DNA of 64,000 bases, taken from contig CAKSFM010000001.1 in assembly GCA_934454525.1 (NCBI GenBank), positions 179,683-243,682 of the forward strand. Direction: 5' to 3'. The notes below the pieces were generated by a model. The model made no database searches. It saw only the letters and a program-made list of their open reading frames with translations, and was not told the origin of the DNA. Origin of the DNA: an uncultured Clostridia bacterium (GTDB taxonomy: Bacteria; Bacillota; Clostridia; UMGS1883). Positions 45,387-53,600 of this stretch are shown in pieces. Position 1 is the stretch's first letter. Each line of letters opens with the position of its first letter. Both the position numbers and the translations under genes were made by a program.

Positions 45387-46454
45387 TCACCTCAATTTCA
45401 AATGACAGAATAAATAATACATAACAGCATATACAGTATTTACACTTATTGCGTTTCCTGCTTGTTTATACAACTGTGTATTACTATTTCCGGAACTTCG
45501 GACTTTTTCAAAAAAATTTTCATCAAATCCTTGTAGCATAAATGCTTCTTTGGGCGTAATTTTTCGAATGCGTTGTTTACAAAGTTCCTCTTTTGTATAT
45601 TCTATTTTTAAATATTCTTCCGGATTATCTGAATTTATGAACCCATCACTAAAATAATTATCCTGACAGGCTCTGTGCATTTTCACCATTGTTGCTGTCA
45701 ATGGTTTTGCTATCATTGGATTTATTTCGGATTTAGATTTATATTTTTTTGTACCGTTAGAAAGAATCGTGGGTTTAATCACATCTGATAAATAAAATTT
45801 TTCATCGACATTCTTTTCCAAAATATCATGAGTTGATACTTGTTTCAACAAAGATGTTTTATAAAAGATTTTTTCGAATATTTTTTTTATTTCAGTATGA
45901 TTAAAAGTAAAGTTATCTATCTTTTCTGTTGTTGCAAATATAAAAACACGATTTCTTTTCTGGGCTAATCCAAAATCTTCAGTGTTGAAAACATCGTGGT
46001 ATATATAAGGGTAACCACATTTTTTTATTGATTCTATGATAAACTCAAAAGTTTTTCCTTTGTCATGAGACAAAAGATTTCGTACATTTTCCAATAAAAC
46101 ATATTTTGGGTTTTTTCTTTTTAATATCTCCAGAATCTGAAAAAACACATTTCCTCTCATATCTTCAAACCCTTTTTGTTTGCCCATCATACTGAACGAT
46201 TGACAAGGAAATCCGCCCGTTAACAGCTCAAAATCAGGTAATTCCCAAATATTACTTTCCTGCTCACAAAATGAAACAATATCGCCAATTTCTATCTCTT
46301 CCGCAATATCATATACTGATGTATATGTTTGAGTAGCACTATAATCAATTTCAGAAAATGCCACTGTTTCTTGTTCTATATTAAAATCATTACTAAGCAG
46401 TGTTAAAGCCTGTCTGAAACCTCCTACACCCGCAAATAATTCTACATGTTTCAT
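45387..46454 (-). CDS. DNA cytosine-C5 methyltransferase 1
   Basis: 355 residues. Motif I ELFAGVGGFRQAL, motif IV GGFPCQSFSMMGKQKGFED with the catalytic Cys, motif VI LLENVRNLL, motif VIII QKRNRVFIF and the late motif X pattern YKQAGNAISVNTV are all intact, so the enzyme should be active. It methylates cytosine at carbon 5 in a sequence set by its target domain (about residues 190-280). Its start overlaps the stop of methylase 2 (ATGA). The adjacent gene is the likely nuclease. Confidence 0.95.
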   Translation of the reverse strand: MKHVELFAGVGGFRQALTLLSNDFNIEQETVAFSEIDYSATQTYTSVYDIAEEIEIGDIVSFCEQESNIWELPDFELLTGGFPCQSFSMMGKQKGFEDMRGNVFFQILEILKRKNPKYVLLENVRNLLSHDKGKTFEFIIESIKKCGYPYIYHDVFNTEDFGLAQKRNRVFIFATTEKIDNFTFNHTEIKKIFEKIFYKTSLLKQVSTHDILEKNVDEKFYLSDVIKPTILSNGTKKYKSKSEINPMIAKPLTATMVKMHRACQDNYFSDGFINSDNPEEYLKIEYTKEELCKQRIRKITPKEAFMLQGFDENFFEKVRSSGNSNTQLYKQAGNAISVNTVYAVMYYLFCHLKLR

Positions 46455-47572
46455 ATATGTTTTTTTACCTCCTCGCCAATAGCCTTGGCCAACTTAACCG
46501 GAACGGCATTTCCGATTTGTTTATACCAACTGTTTTGAGGCCCGCAAAATACAAAATCATCCGGGAAAGTCTGTATTCTTGCCGCTTCTCTGGGTGATAA
46601 ACCTCTCGCTTGTGTCGGATGAATGTACATATTACAATCAAATTTCATATGAGAAGTAATAGTTTTACAAACATCATCATACCGCAACTTAAAATATTTG
46701 TCTTTAAATATTCCGTTTCTTTTTTTATATGGCATAATATCTTCTATACTTGGATGCAAAGAATTTGCCCCCTGTGGTAATCTTCTGAATATTTCAATAT
46801 CCCGGTCATTATTGTATCGGTTTTTATGGTTATAAAGGAATTCTATGTTTTCATTTTTGTTTATAAACGAATAGAATTTAGTTTTTTTATATTTATAATC
46901 AATTTTAAAATAACCGATATTTTTGTTTTCTTCTTTTGTGTTGTTTTTAATACGGTTAGGTTTCAATTCCGGCAAATCACCGATGGCATCATATAATGTA
47001 AATGAAGGAATTTCATTACTATTTTCGATTATATTATCAATTATTTTTTTTGAATCTGCGCCAACACAGTTACCAATTACAATTAATCTTTCTCTGTTTT
47101 GTGGAACGCCAAAATTTCGTGCATTCAAAACATCATAAAAAACATTATAATCTTTACCTAGTATGCGTTTAATATCTTCAATTATCTCACCCATTTTATT
47201 AAGCATTCCTTTTACATTCTCCATAATAAAGAATTTAGGCTTAACTCTACTTAAAAAAGTAAGATATTCTTTATATAAATTATTTCGGGGGTCGTCTATT
47301 AGCCTTTGACGATTTGCCATAGAATAACCTTGACACGGCGGCCCCCCACAAACTAAATCAATATCTTCAAACAATGAGGAATAATTCTCATAATTTTTAT
47401 TGAGGTTTGAAATATCACCCACAAACATTCTTTCTTCTGATAAATTCCTGTTATACAGAAACGTTGATGTACAAATCGGATCTATATCACTTGCAAAAAT
47501 CAAAGAAAACCCTGCTTGCTCTAACCCCAAACTTAATCCTCCGCAACCGCAGAACAAATCAATCATTTTCAT
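46451..47572 (-). CDS. DNA cytosine-C5 methyltransferase 2
   Basis: 373 residues. Motif I DLFCGCGGLSLGLEQAG, motif IV GGPPCQGYSMANRQ with the catalytic Cys, motif VI IMENVKGML, motif VIII PQNRERLIVIG and motif X WYKQIGNAVPVKLA are intact. It is clearly different from methylase 1 in sequence. Two C5 methylases next to one nuclease often serve the two strands of an asymmetric site; that is inference. It overlaps the small HTH gene upstream by 14 bp and methylase 1 downstream by 4 bp. Confidence 0.95.
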   Translation of the reverse strand: MKMIDLFCGCGGLSLGLEQAGFSLIFASDIDPICTSTFLYNRNLSEERMFVGDISNLNKNYENYSSLFEDIDLVCGGPPCQGYSMANRQRLIDDPRNNLYKEYLTFLSRVKPKFFIMENVKGMLNKMGEIIEDIKRILGKDYNVFYDVLNARNFGVPQNRERLIVIGNCVGADSKKIIDNIIENSNEIPSFTLYDAIGDLPELKPNRIKNNTKEENKNIGYFKIDYKYKKTKFYSFINKNENIEFLYNHKNRYNNDRDIEIFRRLPQGANSLHPSIEDIMPYKKRNGIFKDKYFKLRYDDVCKTITSHMKFDCNMYIHPTQARGLSPREAARIQTFPDDFVFCGPQNSWYKQIGNAVPVKLAKAIGEEVKKHI

Positions 47573-47759
47573 TTTTTAACAACTCCATTTTATCTTGCTT
47601 AATTCTTGAATCAAATGGTTTTGAAGATTCTTCCGGTATTGCCCATGCTTCTCCTAATTTAAATACACCATCTATTCTACCTTTAGCACATAGAATCTGG
47701 ACACGTCTTTGTGAGATGCCCCACTTGTGAGCTGCCTGCCCTGCAGTAATGTATCCCAT
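47559..47759 (-). CDS. Small helix-turn-helix protein, likely controller of the operon
   Basis: 66 residues from the ATG at 47759 (GGAGTG 6 nt before). The sequence MGYITAGQAAHKWGISQRRV with a following AWAIPEES wing is that of small MerR/excisionase-like DNA-binding proteins. It is the first gene of the methylase-nuclease operon, and a perfect inverted repeat overlaps its promoter, so self-repression in the manner of restriction-modification C proteins is likely but unproven. An excisionase role is the main alternative, given the recombinase next door. Confidence 0.75.
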   Translation of the reverse strand: MGYITAGQAAHKWGISQRRVQILCAKGRIDGVFKLGEAWAIPEESSKPFDSRIKQDKMELLKNEND

Positions 47760-47774
47760 TGAATTCACTCCAAT

Positions 47775-47798
47775 ATAATATAATTCATATTATATTAT
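47775..47798. promoter_or_regulatory. Operator-like inverted repeat
   Basis: ATAATATAAT (47775-47784), spacer TCAT, ATTATATTAT (47789-47798): a perfect 10-bp inverted repeat covering the -10 box and the expected start of transcription of the modification operon. Confidence 0.65.
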
Positions 47799-47822
47799 AT
47801 TCGACAGGACGAATGAAGTCAA
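47794..47822 (-). promoter_or_regulatory. sigma-A promoter of the modification operon
   Basis: On the minus strand TTGACT (47817-47822) and TATAAT (47794-47799), spacing 17 bp; start of transcription expected near 47787, about 28 nt before the HTH gene. Confidence 0.82.
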
Positions 47823-47869
47823 GGGTTTTAAAATATTTTAGCAAAATCACCAAAAACTTTTGGCAAAAA

Positions 47870-48240
47870 TCGTTGTTCAAGTGTAGTAGTAATAGAGGAG
47901 CAAGTAAAAATTTTTTTGAAAAAAATTTCACAAAAAGTTGTTTTTTCGGCATTTTATTTGTTACTTATATGAGGGGCAAAATAAGATAAAAAATTTTTGC
48001 TTTCAAAGTTGCCGAAACGAAATTTTCTGCACTACTTATATAAAGGGTGAAAGAAAAATTTTTATCAAAAAGGGTTTGGGAATATCCCAAAAAATCCAAA
48101 ATCAAATTTGCCGTGTGTGGCTACACACGCTTTGCTTGCTATTCCATAAGAATAGCAGGCAAAACAAATTTGATTTTTGGCGAGTGGGTACTCACTCGCT
48201 TTGCTTGCTACTCTCAAAACAAACGAAAACAGAGGTGTTA
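47870..48240 (+). other. AT-rich structured leader of the recombinase transcript
   Basis: No gene is seen here. A long stem CCAAAATCAAATTTG/CAAATTTGATTTTTGG (about 48097-48180) encloses a GTGTG/CACAC hairpin and a GCTTGCTATTC/GAATAGCAGGC hairpin, making a three-way junction. A GAGTG/CACTC hairpin follows, and CGCTTTGCTTGCTA occurs twice. ACTTATATGAGGGG and ACTTATATAAAGGG blocks also repeat. Function unknown. Confidence 0.5.
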
Positions 48241-48244
48241 TTTA

Positions 48245-48442
48245 ATGGATAATGAAAACAAATTTAAGGTGTCAATCAGCAGTATGCTTGACTACGAATT
48301 GCCGAATATTACAGTCAGATTTGACGATTGCAAGACAGAATATATTTTTACCGGCACATATGAAGGCAACAGGTCGCTTTCGTCAAAACTGCTGAAAATG
48401 ATTGATAACGATAAAATTTCTGCGAAAGGGGCTGACAAATAA
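48245..48442 (+). CDS. TnpW-like small mobile-element protein
   Basis: 65 residues with GAGGTG upstream. A short beta-rich body (ITVRFDDCKTEYIFTGTYEG) ends in SLSSKLLKMIDNDK. That pattern resembles TnpW-type proteins found beside serine recombinases in Tn4451-like clostridial elements; the match is from memory and only moderate. It starts the recombinase transcript and has no known activity. Confidence 0.55.
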   Translation: MDNENKFKVSISSMLDYELPNITVRFDDCKTEYIFTGTYEGNRSLSSKLLKMIDNDKISAKGADK

Positions 48443-48518
48443 GAAAATGGGCGTTAAAATAAATACAAGCAATTCTGTTTTGACAGGCTGTCCGAACGAA
48501 AAGGAGGATAAAAATTAT

Positions 48519-50150
48519 ATGAGACAGTCTGAAAAAATTACAATTTTATATTGCCGTCTCAGCCGTGACGACGAGCTGCAGGGCGACAGCAACAGTATTG
48601 TAAATCAAAAGAATATTTTGAGCAAATATGCAAAGGGCAACGGTTTCAAAAATACCCGGTTCATAGTTGATGACGGTTATTCGGGAACGAGTTTTCAGCG
48701 CCCCGGCTGGAATGAGTTGCTGGAGCTTATAGAAAACGACAAGGTTGAAACAATTATTGTAAAGGATATGTCAAGACTGGGGCGTGATTATCTGAAAGTG
48801 GGTTTTTATACTGAAGTTCTGTTTGTAGAAAAGAATATACGGTTTATCGCTGTCAACAACGGTATTGACAGCAATAATCAAACTGACAGTGATTTTACCC
48901 CGTTTTTGAATATCATAAACGAGTGGTACGCAAAGGACACAAGCAAGAAAATCAAGGCGGTTATGAAAGCAAAAGGCGAATCAGGAAAAACATTGACAAC
49001 AATTCCGCCGTTCGGTTATATGAAAAGTCCCGACGATAAAACAAAGTGGGTTGTTGACGAGCCGGCAGCGGATATTGTACGAAAAATTTTCGGACTGTGT
49101 ATGGAGGGGTACGGACCTTCTCAAATAGCAAAAATTTTGCAGAAAGAAAAAGTTTTAACCCCTGCCGCATACTGGCAGAGCATAGGACGGATAACAAATT
49201 CGCCTGTGCCAGAAAATCCGTATCGTTGGGTAGCCGACACAATTTCAACTATGCTTGAAAAGAAAGAATATTTAGGGCATACCGTAAATTTCAAGACATA
49301 TAAGCAATCATACAAAAGCAAAAAGAAGCTATATAACCCCAAAGAAAAACAAATGATTTTCGAGAACACTCACGAACCGATTATTGACGCTGATACTTGG
49401 GAAAGAGTGCAGGAACTGCGAAAAAACAAACGCAGACCGTCACGCACGGGAAAAAGCAATATGTTTTCGGGAATAGCCTATTGTGCCGACTGCGGTCAGA
49501 AACTCTACTACTGCACAAGTAATTATTTTGAAAGCAGGCAAGACCATTTTGTGTGTTCAACTTCACGCAAGGGCAAGGAAAATTGTTCAACACATTTTAT
49601 TCGTGCGGTTGTTCTTGAAAAGGGCGTACTTGCACACCTGAAATATGTGATAGGCTTTGTTGTGGCTTATGAAAATCAGTTCCGTGAAATTATAGGTGCA
49701 AGGCAGAAAGCAGAGATAAAAAAAGAAATATCCGCAAAGAAAAAACTGCTTGCAAAATGTGAAAACCGTATCAGCGAATTAGACCGTCTTTTCAAGAGTA
49801 TTTACGAGGACAAAGCAAAAGGTATTTTGAACGAAAACAGATTTCAAATGCTTGCAGATGATTACGAAACCGAACAACAGGAATTGAAATTGAAAATCAC
49901 ACAGTTGTCTACCGAAATATCCGATACAGAGGAACAAAGCGATAATTTGGAACGGTTTATTTCAAAGATACATAAATATCTTGATTTGCAGGAATTAACA
50001 CCGTCAATTCTGAATGATATGGTAAAACAGGTATATGTTCACGCACCGCAGATTATCGACGGAAAACGCACACAGCAAATTGATATTTGCTATGACTTGA
50101 TAGGAATACTGCCGATGTCATTGCCTAAACAAAACAGTGAAACGGCATAG
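48519..50150 (+). CDS. Large serine recombinase (TnpX-like)
   Basis: 543 residues from the ATG at 48519, chosen for AAAGGAGG; the frame is open further upstream to 48402. Resolvase domain with nucleophile Ser15 in LYCRLSRDDE and the catalytic arginines around VKDMSRLGRDY; recombinase domain (PPFGYMKSPDDKTKWV onward); zinc ribbon with CADCG and a later CST/NCST pair; long coiled coil at the C-terminus. It should cut and rejoin the island's ends. Complete and apparently active. A terminator follows directly. Confidence 0.95.
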   Translation: MRQSEKITILYCRLSRDDELQGDSNSIVNQKNILSKYAKGNGFKNTRFIVDDGYSGTSFQRPGWNELLELIENDKVETIIVKDMSRLGRDYLKVGFYTEVLFVEKNIRFIAVNNGIDSNNQTDSDFTPFLNIINEWYAKDTSKKIKAVMKAKGESGKTLTTIPPFGYMKSPDDKTKWVVDEPAADIVRKIFGLCMEGYGPSQIAKILQKEKVLTPAAYWQSIGRITNSPVPENPYRWVADTISTMLEKKEYLGHTVNFKTYKQSYKSKKKLYNPKEKQMIFENTHEPIIDADTWERVQELRKNKRRPSRTGKSNMFSGIAYCADCGQKLYYCTSNYFESRQDHFVCSTSRKGKENCSTHFIRAVVLEKGVLAHLKYVIGFVVAYENQFREIIGARQKAEIKKEISAKKKLLAKCENRISELDRLFKSIYEDKAKGILNENRFQMLADDYETEQQELKLKITQLSTEISDTEEQSDNLERFISKIHKYLDLQELTPSILNDMVKQVYVHAPQIIDGKRTQQIDICYDLIGILPMSLPKQNSETA

Positions 50151-50169
50151 AAAATACTATGCCGTTTCA
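50138..50169 (+). terminator. Terminator of the recombinase transcript
   Basis: A 13-bp perfect stem (50138-50150 with 50157-50169) that begins inside the last codons of the recombinase gene. Confidence 0.75.
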
Positions 50170-50194
50170 AAGAAAACATTATTGCTGTTTTATT

Positions 50195-50222
50195 AAGGGC
50201 AGCCTTTTTGCAGCTCTTTTTT
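50195..50222 (+). terminator. Terminator at the right border of the island
   Basis: AAGGGCAGC (50195-50203) pairs with GCAGCTCTT (50210-50218), one mismatch, followed by a T8 run on the plus strand. Confidence 0.7.
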
Positions 50223-50294
50223 TTATTTGATCCGAAACATAGCCTTTGTAATTCCGGCAAGCAGCCGCGGCATTCTGAACACAACTATTCTCAT
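50223..50294 (-). CDS. spoVM: Stage V sporulation protein SpoVM
   Basis: 23 residues: MRIVVFRMPRLLAG then ITKAMFRIK. The amphipathic helix with a proline near position 9 and the pattern M-[RK]-I-V-V-x-[RK]-x-P-[RK]-[FL]-L-x-G-I matches clostridial SpoVM. AAGGCGG lies just before the ATG. SpoVM recognises the curved forespore membrane and anchors SpoIVA, encoded about 9 kb away. It is shorter than Bacillus SpoVM (26 residues). Too short for ordinary gene callers. Confidence 0.8.
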   Translation of the reverse strand: MRIVVFRMPRLLAGITKAMFRIK

Positions 50295-50355
50295 GAACAC
50301 ACCGCCTTTCTGTCCGCACCGAAAACGCTGACAGCGCATATTTTCCGGCGCCGAA

Positions 50356-50508
50356 TTATGAGTTCATTAATGCAACCCCCAAAATGATAATCAGGGCGCC
50401 CTCAATTGCGGCAATCAGCCAAAGCGGACACACAAGCGCAACGAATATTCCTGCCGTAAATGCCAGCACACCTACTCCGCACGGTCTGCGCGGCGGACGA
50501 CATTTCAC
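50356..50508 (-). CDS. Small membrane protein between polC and spoVM
   Basis: 50 residues from a GTG at 50508. A basic head (MKCRPPRRPCGVG) is followed by one or two hydrophobic segments (FTAGIFVALVCPLWLIAA and ALIIILGVALM). The ribosome site GGGGG lies in the distal arm of the hairpin at 50518-50548. I cannot assign it to a named family; its place next to spoVM hints at a sporulation or envelope role, but that is only proximity. Confidence 0.6.
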   Translation of the reverse strand: MKCRPPRRPCGVGVLAFTAGIFVALVCPLWLIAAIEGALIIILGVALMNS

Positions 50509-50517
50509 CGCAAAACG

Positions 50518-50548
50518 CCCCCTTTCAATACCATAATATGAAAGGGGG
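50518..50548 (-). promoter_or_regulatory. Hairpin that holds the ribosome site of the 50-residue ORF
   Basis: CCCCCTTTCA and TGAAAGGGGG form a perfect 10-bp stem; the GGGGG arm on the minus strand is the ribosome site for the GTG at 50508. It also lies after polC and could terminate it. Confidence 0.6.
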
Positions 50549-50628
50549 AGCTTTTTGTTACCGTATGAAATTTCAGGTTGCCGCGTTCACTCAGGTTTCT
50601 TATGTTCCGGAGCTTTTAATATTCCTCT

Positions 50629-53600
50629 CTATTCGGAAAGCTCAAATATGCTGACCTGCGCACTTTGCGGAATACCCTTAAAGCAGCCGAACTGTTTGAA
50701 AAGCTCTATATGAGCTTCACTTGCGCCGGTACGCTGCTTAAACTCATCAATTGAGAAGAACGGACCGTCCTTCCTTGCTTCGGCAATAGCATTGGCAACC
50801 TTATCGCCGAGACCCGCCACGCTGTTGAGCGCCGGCAGAATTTTTCCGTCAACATTAAGATATTTTGTCGGGTGCGATTTGTAAATATCAATCGGGGTAA
50901 ATTCGATTCCCCGGGCATACATTTCATTCACAACCTCGAGAATCGTGGCTGTTGCCTTGTCACGCGCAGACGGCTTCTCCATCTGTGAAAGCTCGCGCAG
51001 CTTTGCCTGTGCGCGATCCTTGCCGAGCGCCATTGTTTCATAATCAAAGGTGTCGGCACGGACAGTGTAGTACGACTGATAAAACGCAACCGGATAGTAC
51101 ACCTTAAAATAGGCAACCCTCAAAGACATCGTGACATACGCCGCCGCATGCGCTTTCGGGAACATATACTGGATTTTGTTGCACGATTCTATGTACCATT
51201 CCGGAACATCATGCTCGCGCATTTCCTCCTCATCACCGGGTTTGAGCTTTTTTCCCTTGCGCACCTGTTCCATAATCGTAAATGCCCTTGCATGCGGAAG
51301 TCCGCGGCGGATAAGATAGTTCATAATGTCATCACGGCAGCAGATGGCATTTTTCAGTGTGCAGATGCCCTTTTCAACAAGAATCTGCGCATTGTTTGTC
51401 CAAACGTTTGTGCCGTGCGAAAGTCCCGATATTCTTATCAGCTCACCGAGAGTTGTGGGTTTTGTGTCCATAAGCATTTTGCGGACAAAAGTTGTTCCGA
51501 ACTCTGGTACGGCAAATGTTCCGGTTTCGCTGCCGATATCCTCCGGTTTAACCCCGAGCGCTTCGGTGCTCAGAAACAGACTCATAACCTTTTTGTCATC
51601 AAGCGGAATTTTTGTGGGATCGACGCCCGTAAGGTCATTAAGCATCTTAATCATCGTCGGGTCATCGTGTCCGAGAATATCAAGCTTGAGCAGATTTTCG
51701 TCAATACTGTGATAATCGAAATGCGTTGTTATAATTTCACTGGAGGTATCCTCTGCCGGATGCTGAATGGGGGTGAACTCGTGAATATCATGCCCTTTCG
51801 GGAGAACGATAACTCCGCCGGGGTGCTGACCCGTGGTTGTTTTAACTTTCATCACGCCCTGTTTAAGCCGTTCAACCTCAGCATTGTGAATCTTTATTCC
51901 GCGATCCTCAAAGTATCTTTTTACATAACCGTACGCCGTTTTTTCCGCCACCGTGCTGACAGTTCCTGCGCGGAACACATACCCGTGACCGAAAATTTCC
52001 TCAGTGTACTTATGTGCGCTTGACTGATTTTCGCCCGAAAAGTTAAGGTCAATATCAGGCTGTTTGTCGCCCTTGAAACCAAGAAATGTTTCAAACGGAA
52101 TATTATACCCCTCTTTTACATATTTTGTGCCGCATTTCGGGCAGTTTTTATCGGGCATATCGCAGCCGCAGTCATATTCCTCACTCTCAACAAAATCGGC
52201 GGTTTTGCATTTCGGGCAGCGATAATGCGGCGGCAGACTGTTTACCTCGGTTATTTTTGAGCAGAATGCCAGAAATGAAGAGCCAACGCTTCCGCGCGAA
52301 CCAACGACATATCCCTGCTCGCGTGAATGCTGGACAAGCAGCCTTGCAATATTGTAAAGATCGGCATAACCGTTTCCGATAACGCTTGTAAGCTCTCTCT
52401 GAAGCCTGTCCTCAACAATATCGGGCAGCGGATCGCCGTAGAGCTCCTTTGCGGTTTCGCGCGCGATGCGTTCGATATCTTCGGCACTGCCCTCAATTTT
52501 CGGCGGAAAGTTGCCTTTAGGCACAGGGCGGATATCTTCAATTATATCGCTGATATAATTTGTATTTGTGACCACAACCTCATAAGCCTTTTCGCTGCCG
52601 AGGTATTCAAATTCGGCAAGCATCTGCTCGGTATTCCGGAAAAACAGCGGCGGCTGCATGTCCGCGTCCTTAAAGCCTTGTCCTGCCTGGAGAATTCTGC
52701 GGAAAATCTCGTCACGCTCACGCAGAAAATGCACATCGCAGGTTGCAACAACCTTTTTGCCGAGTTTATCGCCGAGCCGCACAATTTTGCGGTTAAGCTC
52801 ACGCAGTCCCTCATCATTCGGAACAGTGCCGTTGCGCACAAGGTAGGCATTGTTGCCGATTGGCTGAATTTCCAGATAATCATAAAAAGAGGCGATTTTT
52901 TCAATCTCTTCCTCGGGTTTGTCCGCAAGCACGGCGCGGAAAACCTCACCTGCTTCGCAAGCGGAGCCAAGCAGCAGTCCCTCGCGGTGCTCGATAAGAA
53001 CATCACGCGGAATGAGCGGTTTTCTGTAAAAATGCTCAAGATTTGACGCACTGACAAGCTTATACAGATTTTTTAACCCGACAAGATTCTGCGCAAAAAT
53101 AATTATATGATAACGCTTTGTTTCCTTGGCAAGCGGCGCACCGGTCTCAATAAGATAACCCTCGCAGCCATACAGAATCTTGATTTCACCTTTCGCCGTT
53201 TTAAATGCCTCGGGAAAAGCCTGCACACAGCCGTGGTCAGTTATTGCAATTGCCTTATGCCCCCATTTCATTGCCTGTGACACAAGATCCTTTGCACTGA
53301 CGCAGGCATCCATCGCGGAGGATTTTGTGTGTGCGTGCAGCTCAACCCTCTTAATCTCTGCATTATCGGGAATTGATGGCATGGATGACGGGATAATATC
53401 CCTTGCCATAATCGTAAGTTCGTTTGAATATGTGTCATATTCTGCTTTTCCGCGGACGCATACGCACTTGTTTTTCTTGAGAGCATCGTAAACCTCATCG
53501 GCGGCGTTCATCGGAACAAAGCATTTGCAGGTTATCGAGCCTGTGTAATCCGTGATATAAAAGGACATTATGGTTTTTTTGATTTTTGTAATCGGGCGCG

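Larger units (their letters stand above)
43493..50196. mobile_element. Mobile restriction-modification island (proposed limits)
   Basis: Between the RNase J terminator and the spoVM region lies about 6.7 kb, much AT-richer in 43.6-48.2 kb than the neighbouring core genes. It holds a large serine recombinase, a TnpW-like small gene and a five-gene DNA-modification operon. Proposed ends share TTGATAAAACAGTAA (43493) with the inverse complement TTAATAAAACAGCAA (50182-50196). No target duplication or att core has been proven. Spacer 43.49-44.27 kb holds only hairpins (43538-43578, 43637-43661, 43798-43839) and no gene. Confidence 0.65.
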
